A stretch of DNA of 17,874 nt from Eubacterium sp. CAG:786. Its GTDB lineage: Bacteria; Bacillota; Clostridia; Oscillospirales; Ruminococcaceae. The first letter of the stretch is position 1; each line of letters begins with the position of its first letter. The translations under genes and the position numbers were made by a program. The notes beneath the pieces were generated by a model that worked only from the letters and a program-made list of their open reading frames with translations, was not told where the DNA came from and made no database searches. Below, piece by piece: positions 1-7,630 of the stretch. The DNA is taken from positions 3,199 through 21,072 of the forward strand of contig HF989488.1 of NCBI GenBank assembly GCA_000432175.1, written 5' to 3'.

Positions 1-1182
1 CCTATCCTGCTGAAATCCAGGCTGGGAACATACGCTGTATGCAACATCGGTATCATCAACAACGACGAGGAACTCTGCAACGAACTCCTCAGCAACTCCA
101 ATGCAAGCTTTGAAACAATGAGCAGCGGAAAGGTGAACTCTTCCTCGCTGGTCGGCGCTCTCATCGCGCAGAAGGACAACATTGTTGACGGTATCCGTTA
201 CGCCCAGGAACGTATTAAAGGCACCTTGTCGCTGCTGATACTCACAGAGGACGGAATAATTGCTGCCCGCGACAAGGACGGCAGGCTTCCTATTATAATA
301 GGACGTCGCGACGATGGTTACTGCGTTTCTTTTGAGAGCTTTGCGTTCCAGAAACTGGGATACGATATCTACCGCGAAATGCTCCCCGGTGAGATCGTAA
401 AGATCACATCAAAGCGCGCGGAAGTACTCAGCGATGGTGTTCAGAAGAACCTCAGGATATGCACGTTCCTGTGGACTTACTACGGCTATCCGAACTCCGT
501 TTACGAGGGCGTTACGGTTGAAACCATGCGCACCAGAAACGGTGAGATAATGGCAGAACACGATATCGAAAACGGCACCCTGCCCGATGTAGACTTCATC
601 TGCGGCGTTCCGGACTCCGGAGTTCCGCATGCGATAGGTTACGCAAACCGCAGCGGTATCCCGTTTGCACGCCCGTTTATAAAGTATACCCCCACCTGGC
701 CGCGCAGCTTTATGCCGCAGAGCCAGTCCATGAGAAACAAGGTTGCAAAGATGAAGCTTATCCCCGTGCATGAACTCATCGAGGGGAAAAAGCTCCTGTT
801 CGTAGACGACAGCATTGTAAGAGGAACGCAGATGCGTGAAACGGTCGAGTTCCTGTACGCGAACGGCGCCAAGGAAGTGCATATGCGATCCGCATGTCCG
901 CCTATCATGTACGGGTGCAAGTACCTGAACTTCTCGCGCAGCACCTCCGAGCTTGACCTCATCGCGCGTCGCATTATCCACGAATTCGAGGGTGAAGAGG
1001 GCGTGAAGTACATCAACGAATACAGCGACACGAACACAGAACGCGGCAAGCGCCTCAGGGCAGAGATATGCCGCCGCCTGAAGCTCACATCGCTGGAATT
1101 CCAGTCGCTCGAGGGCACCGTAAAGGCTGTCGGACTTCCGGAAAGCGGGCTTTGCAGCTACTGCTGGAACGGAAAGGAATGA
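1..1182 (+). CDS. Amidophosphoribosyltransferase (PurF) paralog, 5' end cut by window
   Basis: The frame is open from base 1, so the first visible Met codon (118) is internal; 393 C-terminal residues are visible. It is a class II glutamine amidotransferase domain followed by a phosphoribosyltransferase domain, the PurF layout that makes phosphoribosylamine from PRPP and glutamine. The PRPP loop LLFVDDSIVRGT lies near nt 793-830. Four cysteines at nt 460, 916, 1153 and 1162 (the last two as CSYC) match the four Fe-S ligand positions of Bacillus-type PurF. It differs from the next gene in glutaminase motifs: RDKDGRLPI replaces the usual RDPxGxRPL, and SSGKVNSSSLV stands where SDTE is expected. 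The nucleophilic Cys region lies outside the window. I recall a Clostridia PurF-like subfamily starting MGGFFG without the Cys; if this belongs there, glutaminase activity is doubtful. The gene ends 6 bp before purF, so it is probably co-transcribed. Confidence 0.88.
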   Translation, partial: PILLKSRLGTYAVCNIGIINNDEELCNELLSNSNASFETMSSGKVNSSSLVGALIAQKDNIVDGIRYAQERIKGTLSLLILTEDGIIAARDKDGRLPIIIGRRDDGYCVSFESFAFQKLGYDIYREMLPGEIVKITSKRAEVLSDGVQKNLRICTFLWTYYGYPNSVYEGVTVETMRTRNGEIMAEHDIENGTLPDVDFICGVPDSGVPHAIGYANRSGIPFARPFIKYTPTWPRSFMPQSQSMRNKVAKMKLIPVHELIEGKKLLFVDDSIVRGTQMRETVEFLYANGAKEVHMRSACPPIMYGCKYLNFSRSTSELDLIARRIIHEFEGEEGVKYINEYSDTNTERGKRLRAEICRRLKLTSLEFQSLEGTVKAVGLPESGLCSYCWNGKE

Positions 1183-1188
1183 TATACT

Positions 1189-2613
1189 TTGTCAGGTAAT
1201 ATCCACGAGGAATGCGGCGTATTCGGCATTTACTGCAATGCGCCGTCCGATGTTGCGCACTCGGCTTATTTCGGTCTGTATGCGCTGCAGCACAGGGGTC
1301 AGGAAAGCTGCGGTATCGTTGTGAACGACCGCGGAGTTTTCAAGACCCACAAGGGACTCGGTCTGGTGAACGAGGTTTTCAATGAACGCGTTCTGTCGGA
1401 ATTCAGTCAGGGCAGGATAGCCGTCGGGCATGTGCGCTACTCCACCACGGGTAACGTTAATACCGCGAACTGTCAGCCCATGACTGTACGCCACGTAAAG
1501 GGCGCACTCGCCATCGCGCACAACGGAAATCTCATAAACGCGCTTGAACTGCGCAAGCAGTACGAACTTAAGGGCGCGATATTCCACAGCACCAGCGATA
1601 CCGAGGTCATTTCCTACGCAATTACCGAAGCACGCCTTGAGACAGGTTCCATTCAGGAAGCCGTTGAAAAGGCGATGTATAAGATAAAAGGGGCTTATTC
1701 ACTTGTGATCATGTCCCCGAAAAAGCTCATCGCGGCAAGGGACCCGCAGGGTTTCCGTCCGCTTTGCCTGGGTAAATTACCGGACGACGCAGGGTACGTT
1801 TTCGCTTCTGAAAGCTGCGCCCTGGACAGCATCGGCGCTGAATTCGTCCGCGATGTCGAACCGGGCGAGATAGTCGTCATCGACGAAAGCGGCGTGCAGA
1901 GCATACGCACCCACTGCGGGCAGAAAAGTTCCATGTGCGTGTTCGAGTTCATATATTTCGCGCGTCCTGATTCTGTTATTGAAGGAGCAAGCGTGCATCG
2001 TGCCAGACTTCGCGCAGGGCATTACCTCGCGCTGGAACACCCCGTACAGGCTGACGTTGTTATCGGCTGTCCTGACAGCGGACTTGACGCGGCTCTCGGC
2101 TTCGCACAGCAGAGCGGTATTCCCTACGGCGTCGGCTTCGTAAAGAACCGCTACATCGGCAGGACGTTCATTCAGCCGACCCAGGGCATGCGCGAGAATT
2201 CTGTCAAGATCAAGCTGAACGCAGTCAGTGAAACGGTAAAGGGCAAGCGCGTCGTTCTTATCGACGACAGCATCGTGCGCGGAACAACTTCCGCAAAGGT
2301 CGTGAAGCTTCTCAGACACGCCGGTGCAACGGAAATACACATGCGCATCTCCTCTCCGCCGTTTATCAGCGAATGTTTCTTCGGCACTGATATCGACAGC
2401 AAGGAGAACCTCATCGCAAACAAGCATTCCGTTGAAGAAATCGCGAAGATCATCGGCGTTGATTCACTGGGCTTCCTCAGCACGGACAGCGTTGTAAAGA
2501 TCGCTGAGAATGCCGGCTGCGGGTTCTGCACGGGCTGCTTCACCGGGAAATATCCCATCGACGTACCAAACGAAATACCCAAGGACAAGTTTGAAATGAA
2601 GTTCGACGAATGA
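1189..2613 (+). CDS. purF: Amidophosphoribosyltransferase PurF
   Basis: Catalyses the first committed purine step: PRPP + glutamine to 5-phosphoribosylamine. The product is 474 aa, normal for the family. The start is TTG, with GGAAAGGA at 1171-1178 as ribosome binding site. The N-terminus MSGNIHEECGVFG places the nucleophile at Cys9, implying an eight-residue propeptide removed as in Bacillus PurF. Glutaminase motifs are intact: GHVRYSTTG, AHNGNLIN, STSDTEV and DPQGFRPLCLG. The PRPP loop VVLIDDSIVRGTT is at residues 355-367. Cys250, Cys396 and the pair Cys447/Cys450 match the [4Fe-4S] ligands of the oxygen-sensitive Bacillus-type enzyme, which fits an anaerobe. It follows the truncated paralog by 6 bp and precedes purM by 86 bp. 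Confidence 0.97.
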   Translation: MSGNIHEECGVFGIYCNAPSDVAHSAYFGLYALQHRGQESCGIVVNDRGVFKTHKGLGLVNEVFNERVLSEFSQGRIAVGHVRYSTTGNVNTANCQPMTVRHVKGALAIAHNGNLINALELRKQYELKGAIFHSTSDTEVISYAITEARLETGSIQEAVEKAMYKIKGAYSLVIMSPKKLIAARDPQGFRPLCLGKLPDDAGYVFASESCALDSIGAEFVRDVEPGEIVVIDESGVQSIRTHCGQKSSMCVFEFIYFARPDSVIEGASVHRARLRAGHYLALEHPVQADVVIGCPDSGLDAALGFAQQSGIPYGVGFVKNRYIGRTFIQPTQGMRENSVKIKLNAVSETVKGKRVVLIDDSIVRGTTSAKVVKLLRHAGATEIHMRISSPPFISECFFGTDIDSKENLIANKHSVEEIAKIIGVDSLGFLSTDSVVKIAENAGCGFCTGCFTGKYPIDVPNEIPKDKFEMKFDE

Positions 2614-2699
2614 GCCGTGCGCCGTTCGGAGAGCTTATCACAATAAAAAAATTAAGGCTGCTCCGTACACGCGGCGCTCCTTAGAGAAAGGGCAGAAAA

Positions 2700-3734
2700 A
2701 TGAAAAGTTACAGCGAAAGCTATAAGGCAGCAGGCGTTGACGTAACTGCTGGTTACGAGTCCGTAAAGCTCATGAAGGAGCATGTCGCAAGGACCAACAC
2801 CCCCGGCTGCATTTCCGGAATTGGCGGCTTCGGCGGTCTGTTCATGCCTGACCTGACCGGAATGAAGGAACCGGTACTCGTCAGCGGCACCGACGGCGTT
2901 GGCACAAAGCTCAAGCTTGCCATGCTCATGAACAAGCATGATACTATCGGTATCGACGCGGTCGCAATGTGCGTGAACGACATCATCTGCTGCGGCGCAA
3001 AGCCCCTGTTCTTCCTGGATTACATAGCTATCGGAAAGGTAGTCCCTGAGAAGGTAGCGGAGATCGTAAAGGGCGTTGCAGACGGCTGCGTGATGGCAGG
3101 CTGCGCCCTCGTTGGCGGCGAAACTGCTGAGCACCCCGGCATGATGGCAGAGGACGAATACGACATCGCAGGCTACAGCACCGGCATCGTTGACAAGAGC
3201 AAGATACTCGACCCCTCCACTGTAAAGGCCGGCGACGCCATCATCGGTATCGCTTCCAGCGGTGTGCATTCCAACGGCTTCTCGCTGGTAAGAAAGGTGT
3301 TCAATGTTAACGAGCAGAACCTCAAGACTTTCTATCCCGAGCTCGGTACTTCCCTCGGCGAAGCGCTGCTGGCTCCTACAAGAATATATGTAAAGCCTGT
3401 CCTGGAAGTTATCTCCAAGGTCGGCGTTAAATCCATCAGCCACATCACAGGCGGCGGTTTCTATGAGAATATTCCGCGCGCTCTGCCCGATGGTATTTCT
3501 GCTAAGATCAGCAAGAACAGCTACGATTTGCCTGCGATATTCAAGCTTCTGCAGAATACCGGCAATATCTCTGAACACGATATGTACAACACCTTCAACA
3601 TGGGTATCGGCATGATGCTCGTCGTTGACAAGGCTGACGCTGCAAAGGCTGTTGAGATACTCAATGCAAAAGGCGAAAAGGCATTCGTCATCGGTGAGAC
3701 TGTTGCCAGCGACGAAGGCGTTATCATCGAATAA
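2700..3734 (+). CDS. purM: Phosphoribosylformylglycinamidine cyclo-ligase (AIR synthetase) PurM
   Basis: ATP-dependent ring closure of FGAM to aminoimidazole ribonucleotide in cytosolic purine synthesis. The product is 344 aa, the usual length. Family motifs are visible in order: GTDGVGTKLKLA, IGIDAVAMCVNDI, LFFLDYIAIGKV, ALVGGETAEHPGMM, GIASSGVHSNGFSLVRKV and HITGGGFYENIPRAL, covering the N-terminal ATP-binding half and the C-terminal AIRS domain. The start ATG has AAAGGG about nine bases upstream. The stop codon shares its last base with the next ATG (TAATG), so the downstream gene is translationally coupled. The 86-bp gap before it (2614-2699) is the largest in the cluster, but I see no convincing promoter or terminator in it. 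Confidence 0.97.
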   Translation: MKSYSESYKAAGVDVTAGYESVKLMKEHVARTNTPGCISGIGGFGGLFMPDLTGMKEPVLVSGTDGVGTKLKLAMLMNKHDTIGIDAVAMCVNDIICCGAKPLFFLDYIAIGKVVPEKVAEIVKGVADGCVMAGCALVGGETAEHPGMMAEDEYDIAGYSTGIVDKSKILDPSTVKAGDAIIGIASSGVHSNGFSLVRKVFNVNEQNLKTFYPELGTSLGEALLAPTRIYVKPVLEVISKVGVKSISHITGGGFYENIPRALPDGISAKISKNSYDLPAIFKLLQNTGNISEHDMYNTFNMGIGMMLVVDKADAAKAVEILNAKGEKAFVIGETVASDEGVIIE

Positions 3735-4279
3735 TGTTTGGATTTTTCAAACGCAAGACCGCTGCTCCCTTCACCGGGGAGCAGTGCACGGTCGATATCT
3801 CCGAGAACGGAATTACCATAAACGGGATGAAGCTGGACGTACTTGTCCATCTGGACGCTGCCATTAAGCTGCTCGGAACTCCGCGCAGCACGAAATACAA
3901 AACCGACAGCGATTGCGAAGAGTTTCTTGAGGAAACGCATGGAAAAGGCGCGGTTTCCAACCGTGTGAACTACACATGGGACGAACTGGGCATCTATTGC
4001 TATACCATGAACGGAAAAGTGATACACTGCTTCGGCTTTATGTTCGCTAACGACCCGGAATTGGCGCTTAAACACGCCCCCGATAAGATGTTCAGGGGAA
4101 CTCTCACGATCAATGGAGAACCATGGCAGCAGGCAATAAAGCGCGGTGAGAACTGTGATATTATACGGGTGCTCCCGCTTGGCGTTTATTCAGTCACGGC
4201 TGAATATTCTGACCCGTTCGGTGGTGAAGACCCCGACGACGGAGGCTACAACTGCGTAGAAGTTCAGCTTGCGGAATAG
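3734..4279 (+). CDS. Hypothetical protein coupled to purM
   Basis: I do not recognise this 181-aa protein. The start ATG overlaps the purM stop by one base, and the gene ends 26 bp before purN, so it sits firmly inside the purine operon. The protein is soluble-looking with no signal peptide or membrane segment. It opens with a basic stretch (MFGFFKRK), then a region rich in beta-prone residues (TVDISENGITINGMKLDVLV), a central segment with WDELGIYCYTMNGKVIHCF, and an acidic Gly-rich tail (DPFGGEDPDDGG). The repeated short 'ENGITINGM'/'GTLTINGE' pattern suggests beta hairpins. Codon use resembles its neighbours. A role in purine metabolism is suggested only by position; it could be an unrelated passenger. 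Confidence 0.8.
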   Translation: MFGFFKRKTAAPFTGEQCTVDISENGITINGMKLDVLVHLDAAIKLLGTPRSTKYKTDSDCEEFLEETHGKGAVSNRVNYTWDELGIYCYTMNGKVIHCFGFMFANDPELALKHAPDKMFRGTLTINGEPWQQAIKRGENCDIIRVLPLGVYSVTAEYSDPFGGEDPDDGGYNCVEVQLAE

Positions 4280-4305
4280 CGTTCGCGCAGGACAGGAGGA
4301 ACAAT

Positions 4306-4932
4306 ATGAAAAACATCGTAGTGCTTGTTTCAGGCGGAGGTACAAATCTGCAGGCGCTCATCGACGCTGAAAAGCGCGGGGAGATACACGGCGGCAGGAT
4401 AACCTGCGTCATCGCAAGCAAGCCGGACGCATATGCGCTGGAGCGCGCCGCAAACAACGGCATAAAGACCCGCGTGCTCACCCGTCGCGACTATGCAGAC
4501 GTGAAAAGCTACAGCAAGGCAATGCGTGACGCACTTGTTGAGGAAAAGGCAGACCTCGTGGTTTATGCGGGGTTCATGACCATTCTTGACGAGCAGGTGT
4601 GCGACGCATTTCCGAACAAGATGATCAACATTCACCCGGCGCTTATTCCGAGCTTCTGCGGCAAGGGATTTTACGGGCTGCATGTTCATGAAGCAGCTCT
4701 GGCAAAGGGTGTAAAGGTTTCCGGCGCTACGGTGCATTTCGTCACCGCGGACTGCGACGCAGGTCCTATAATCCTCCAGAAAGCAGTCGAAGTCAAGAAC
4801 GGCGACACGCCGGAAACACTCCAGAAACGCATCATGGAAGAAGCCGAATGGAAGCTGCTACCGAAAGCTGTTTCGCTGTTCTGCGAGGATAAGATAAAGA
4901 TTAGAAACGGCGTCACTGAGGTACTGGAATGA
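4306..4932 (+). CDS. purN: Phosphoribosylglycinamide formyltransferase PurN
   Basis: Transfers a formyl group from 10-formyl-tetrahydrofolate to GAR, giving FGAR. The product is 208 aa, typical. The N-terminal phosphate-binding loop is LVSGGGTNLQALI. The formyl transferase signature NIHPALIPSF carries Asn108 and His110, and Asp151 in CDAGPIIL completes the catalytic Asn-His-Asp set known from E. coli PurN. Compared with E. coli, a short insertion (CGKGFYG) sits just after the signature, as I recall for Clostridia enzymes. A strong Shine-Dalgarno AGGAGGA (4294-4300) lies five bases before the ATG. The stop overlaps the next gene by four bases (ATGA), indicating coupling. Confidence 0.97.
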   Translation: MKNIVVLVSGGGTNLQALIDAEKRGEIHGGRITCVIASKPDAYALERAANNGIKTRVLTRRDYADVKSYSKAMRDALVEEKADLVVYAGFMTILDEQVCDAFPNKMINIHPALIPSFCGKGFYGLHVHEAALAKGVKVSGATVHFVTADCDAGPIILQKAVEVKNGDTPETLQKRIMEEAEWKLLPKAVSLFCEDKIKIRNGVTEVLE

Positions 4933-5675
4933 ACGAGAACAGGTTCACGGGAAAAGCCGGATATTATGCGAAATTCCGTCCCTCCTACCCTGCTGCGGTG
5001 GTTGACAGGCTCTATGAACTTACGCATGCCGAGAATGTCGCCGACATCGGCGCAGGCACTGGTAAATTCACCGAAAAGCTTATCACAAAGCCGTGGCGCG
5101 TTACAGCAGTCGAACCAAACGCCGACATGTGCCGCGAACTCCTGAAATGCGTGGGCGGCAAGGCTGAGATAGTCACTGCTTCCGCAGAGGACACGGGGCT
5201 GCCGGAGCATTCATTCGGGCTTATCACGGCAGCGCAGGCGTTCCACTGGTTCGACGAGAACAAGTTCAGGGAAGAATGCAAGCGCCTGCTTAAACCGGAC
5301 GGCAGGGTCGCTATAGTGTTCAACAGCCGAATGAACGGCGCTATCAGCGCGCCGCGCGACGAGATATTCCGCAGGTACTGCCCGGAATTCAACGAGAACC
5401 GCGGTCACATGGGCATTCGCTCCGAGGCTGACGGGGACTTGTTCCTGAGAAACGAGTACTTCTCTTCGGTGGAGGTTTTCCAGATGGAAACGCCGGTGAT
5501 GATGACAAGGGAAGAGTTCATCGGGAATTCGCTCTCAAAGTCCTACTCGCTGGTTGAAACTGACCCGAACTACAAGGCGTTCGTCACCGAACTGCGCGAA
5601 CTGTTCGATAAATACCACAGATACGGCAAAGTGGCCGCAAGCTACACGACCACCTGCTATGCAGGAAAATTCTGA
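4929..5675 (+). CDS. Class I SAM-dependent methyltransferase
   Basis: 248-aa protein with the Rossmann-like methyltransferase fold. Motif I is VADIGAGTGKFT (about residues 37-48). The acidic residue ending strand 2 is Glu62 in AVEPN, a Ser-Ala-Glu-Asp motif lies near residue 80, and LLKPDGRVAIVF follows later. These bind S-adenosylmethionine. The substrate cannot be read from the sequence. It resembles the broad Methyltransf_11/25-type group acting on small molecules. The ATG overlaps the purN stop (ATGA) and the gene ends 13 bp before the IMP cyclohydrolase gene, so it belongs to the operon. It is not a known purine enzyme; its presence may reflect a linked metabolic or modification role, or chance. 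Confidence 0.88.
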   Translation: MNENRFTGKAGYYAKFRPSYPAAVVDRLYELTHAENVADIGAGTGKFTEKLITKPWRVTAVEPNADMCRELLKCVGGKAEIVTASAEDTGLPEHSFGLITAAQAFHWFDENKFREECKRLLKPDGRVAIVFNSRMNGAISAPRDEIFRRYCPEFNENRGHMGIRSEADGDLFLRNEYFSSVEVFQMETPVMMTREEFIGNSLSKSYSLVETDPNYKAFVTELRELFDKYHRYGKVAASYTTTCYAGKF

Positions 5676-5688
5676 AAGGATATTACAC

Positions 5689-6423
5689 ATGAACTACATT
5701 GAGCTTGACAAGGAACTGAATTCCCTTGCATATCACGGCAGAGGAATAATCATCGGCAAGTCCCCGGACGGTAAGAAGGCAGTCACTGCTTACTTTATCA
5801 TGGGCAGAAGCGAGAACAGCCGCAACCGCGTTTTCGTTGAGGATGGCGAGGGTATCCGCACCCAGGCGTTCGACCCCTCCAAGATGGTGGATCCGCACCT
5901 TATCATTTACGCTCCGGTACGTGTTCTCGGCAACAAGACCATCGTCACAAACGGCGACCAGACCGACACCATCTACGACCTGATGGACAAGCAGATGACT
6001 TTCGAGCAGTCCCTGCGCACCCGTGAATTCGAGGACGACAAGCCCAACTATACCCCCAGAATTTCCGGTATAATCCACCTGGAAAACGGCGCTATGAACT
6101 ACGCGATGTCCATTCTGAAATCCGCTGACGGCGACGGAAGCTCCTGCCGCAGATATACCTATGCTTACAGCAATCCCATGGCAGGCAAGGGCAGCTTTAT
6201 CCACACCTATGCAGGCGACGAGATAGAGCAGGACGGCGTGCGCAGACTTCCCAGCTTTGAGGGTGAGCCGAAGAACGTTGTCATTCCTGATATGGACATC
6301 GACAAGCTGACCGACTACCTCTGGAGCAATCTTAACAAGGACAACAAGGTTTCTCTGTTCGTACGCTACATCGACCTGGAAACAGGCAAGTACGACAGCA
6401 GAATTGTAAATAAGAACGTATAA
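5689..6423 (+). CDS. purO: IMP cyclohydrolase, PurO-type
   Basis: Closes the FAICAR ring to give IMP, the last step of de novo purine synthesis. The start at ATG 5689 is preferred over an upstream ATG at 5554: GAAAGGA (5674-5680) is eight bases upstream, and the extra 45 codons would overlap the methyltransferase gene and give an Arg/Thr-rich peptide unlike any domain. From here it is 244 aa, beginning MNYIELDKELNSLAYHGRG. The YHGRGIIIG and AYFIMGRSENSRNRVF segments match the archaeal-type IMP cyclohydrolase family (Pfam IMP_cyclohyd). The PurH N-terminal MGS-like fold is not seen. The neighbour downstream is an AICAR transformylase lacking the cyclohydrolase domain, which strongly supports this assignment by complementarity. 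Confidence 0.87.
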   Translation: MNYIELDKELNSLAYHGRGIIIGKSPDGKKAVTAYFIMGRSENSRNRVFVEDGEGIRTQAFDPSKMVDPHLIIYAPVRVLGNKTIVTNGDQTDTIYDLMDKQMTFEQSLRTREFEDDKPNYTPRISGIIHLENGAMNYAMSILKSADGDGSSCRRYTYAYSNPMAGKGSFIHTYAGDEIEQDGVRRLPSFEGEPKNVVIPDMDIDKLTDYLWSNLNKDNKVSLFVRYIDLETGKYDSRIVNKNV

Positions 6424-6436
6424 AAAAGGAGATACT

Positions 6437-7615
6437 ATGAAGGAATTCGAATTAAAGTACGGCTGCAACCCCAACCAGAAGCCCGCAAGGATCTTCATGG
6501 AAAACGGCGCTGACCTCCCCATCGAAGTTCTGAACGGTCGTCCCGGCTACATCAACTTCCTGGACGCATTCAACGGCTGGCAGCTCGTCAAGGAACTCAA
6601 GGCAGCCACCGGCTACCCTGCTGCGACAAGCTTCAAGCATGTTTCCCCGGCTGGCGCCGCTATCGGTCTCCCGCTGACTGACACTCTCGCAAAGATCTAC
6701 TGGGTGGACGACCTCGGTGAGCTTTCCCCTCTCGCATGCGCTTACGCAAGAGCAAGAGGCGCTGACAGAATGAGCAGCTACGGTGATTTCATCGCACTGT
6801 CCGATGTCTGCGACGTTTCTACTGCGAGAATAATCCACAGAGAGGTTTCCGACGGCGTTATCGCCCCTGGTTACGAGCCTGAGGCTCTGGAGATACTCAA
6901 GAGCAAGAAAAAGGGCAACTATAATATAATCAAGATCGCCCCTGACTATGTCCCCGAGCAGATCGAGCGCAAGCAGGTTTACGGCATCACCTTTGAGCAG
7001 GGCAGAAACGAACTCGTTATAAACGACGAACTGTTCGCGAATATCCCCACCGAAGCAAAGAATCTCCCTGAGAGCGCAAAGCACGACCTTGCCATCGCGC
7101 TCATCACTCTGAAGTACACGCAGTCCAACTCCGTCGCTTATGCATGCGAAGGTCAGGCTATCGGTATCGGCGCGGGTCAGCAGTCCCGTATCCACTGCAC
7201 GCGTCTTGCAGGAACAAAGGCTGACAACTGGTACCTGCGCCAGTCCCCGCAGGTAATGGGTCTGCAGTTTGTTGACGGCATAAGACGCGCTGACCGCGAC
7301 AACACCATCGACCTCTACATCGGCGACGATTATATGGACGTTCTCGCTGAGGGCGAGTGGCAGAAGTTCTTCAAGGTAAAGCCAGCTGTTTTCACCCGTG
7401 AAGAAAAGCGCGCATGGCTCGATACGATGAAGGGTGTTTCCCTTGGCTCTGACGCGTTCTTCCCGTTCGGCGACAACATTGAGAGAGCGCACAAGAGCGG
7501 CGTGCAGTACATTGCGCAGCCCGGTGGTTCTATCCGCGACGATAATGTTATTGAGGTCTGCAACAAATACGGCATTACAATGGCATTCACAGGCATTCGT
7601 CTGTTCCATCACTGA
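6437..7615 (+). CDS. Stand-alone AICAR transformylase (PurH C-terminal-type)
   Basis: Formylates AICAR to FAICAR using 10-formyl-tetrahydrofolate. At 392 aa it has only the transformylase part; a standard bifunctional PurH is about 510-530 aa and carries an N-terminal cyclohydrolase domain. The N-terminus begins directly with LKYGCNPNQKPA, a motif found at the start of the transformylase half. The catalytic Lys-His pair is K67-H68 in SFKHVSPAGAA, corresponding to Lys266/His267 of human ATIC. Other conserved blocks are YTQSNSVAYA, GAGQQSRIHCT, SDAFFPFGDNIE and YIAQPGGSIRDD. AAGGAG (6426-6431) precedes the ATG. It lies 13 bp after purO and 15 bp before guaA. It is often annotated as PurH or as a PurH-like protein. 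Confidence 0.94.
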   Translation: MKEFELKYGCNPNQKPARIFMENGADLPIEVLNGRPGYINFLDAFNGWQLVKELKAATGYPAATSFKHVSPAGAAIGLPLTDTLAKIYWVDDLGELSPLACAYARARGADRMSSYGDFIALSDVCDVSTARIIHREVSDGVIAPGYEPEALEILKSKKKGNYNIIKIAPDYVPEQIERKQVYGITFEQGRNELVINDELFANIPTEAKNLPESAKHDLAIALITLKYTQSNSVAYACEGQAIGIGAGQQSRIHCTRLAGTKADNWYLRQSPQVMGLQFVDGIRRADRDNTIDLYIGDDYMDVLAEGEWQKFFKVKPAVFTREEKRAWLDTMKGVSLGSDAFFPFGDNIERAHKSGVQYIAQPGGSIRDDNVIEVCNKYGITMAFTGIRLFHH

Positions 7616-7630
7616 TATACGGAGGTAATC

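Noticed and set aside
1..2613. The two adjacent purF genes as a recent tandem duplication or assembly artefact
   Set aside because: The proteins are clearly diverged in most positions and keep distinct motifs, so they are old paralogs.
2652..3578. A 308-codon minus-strand open frame opposite purM
   Set aside because: Antisense shadow of purM, produced by codon bias; no ribosome binding site context or domain.
5554..5688. 45-codon N-terminal extension of the IMP cyclohydrolase
   Set aside because: It overlaps the methyltransferase gene, has no homologous look, and a good ribosome binding site supports the ATG at 5689.
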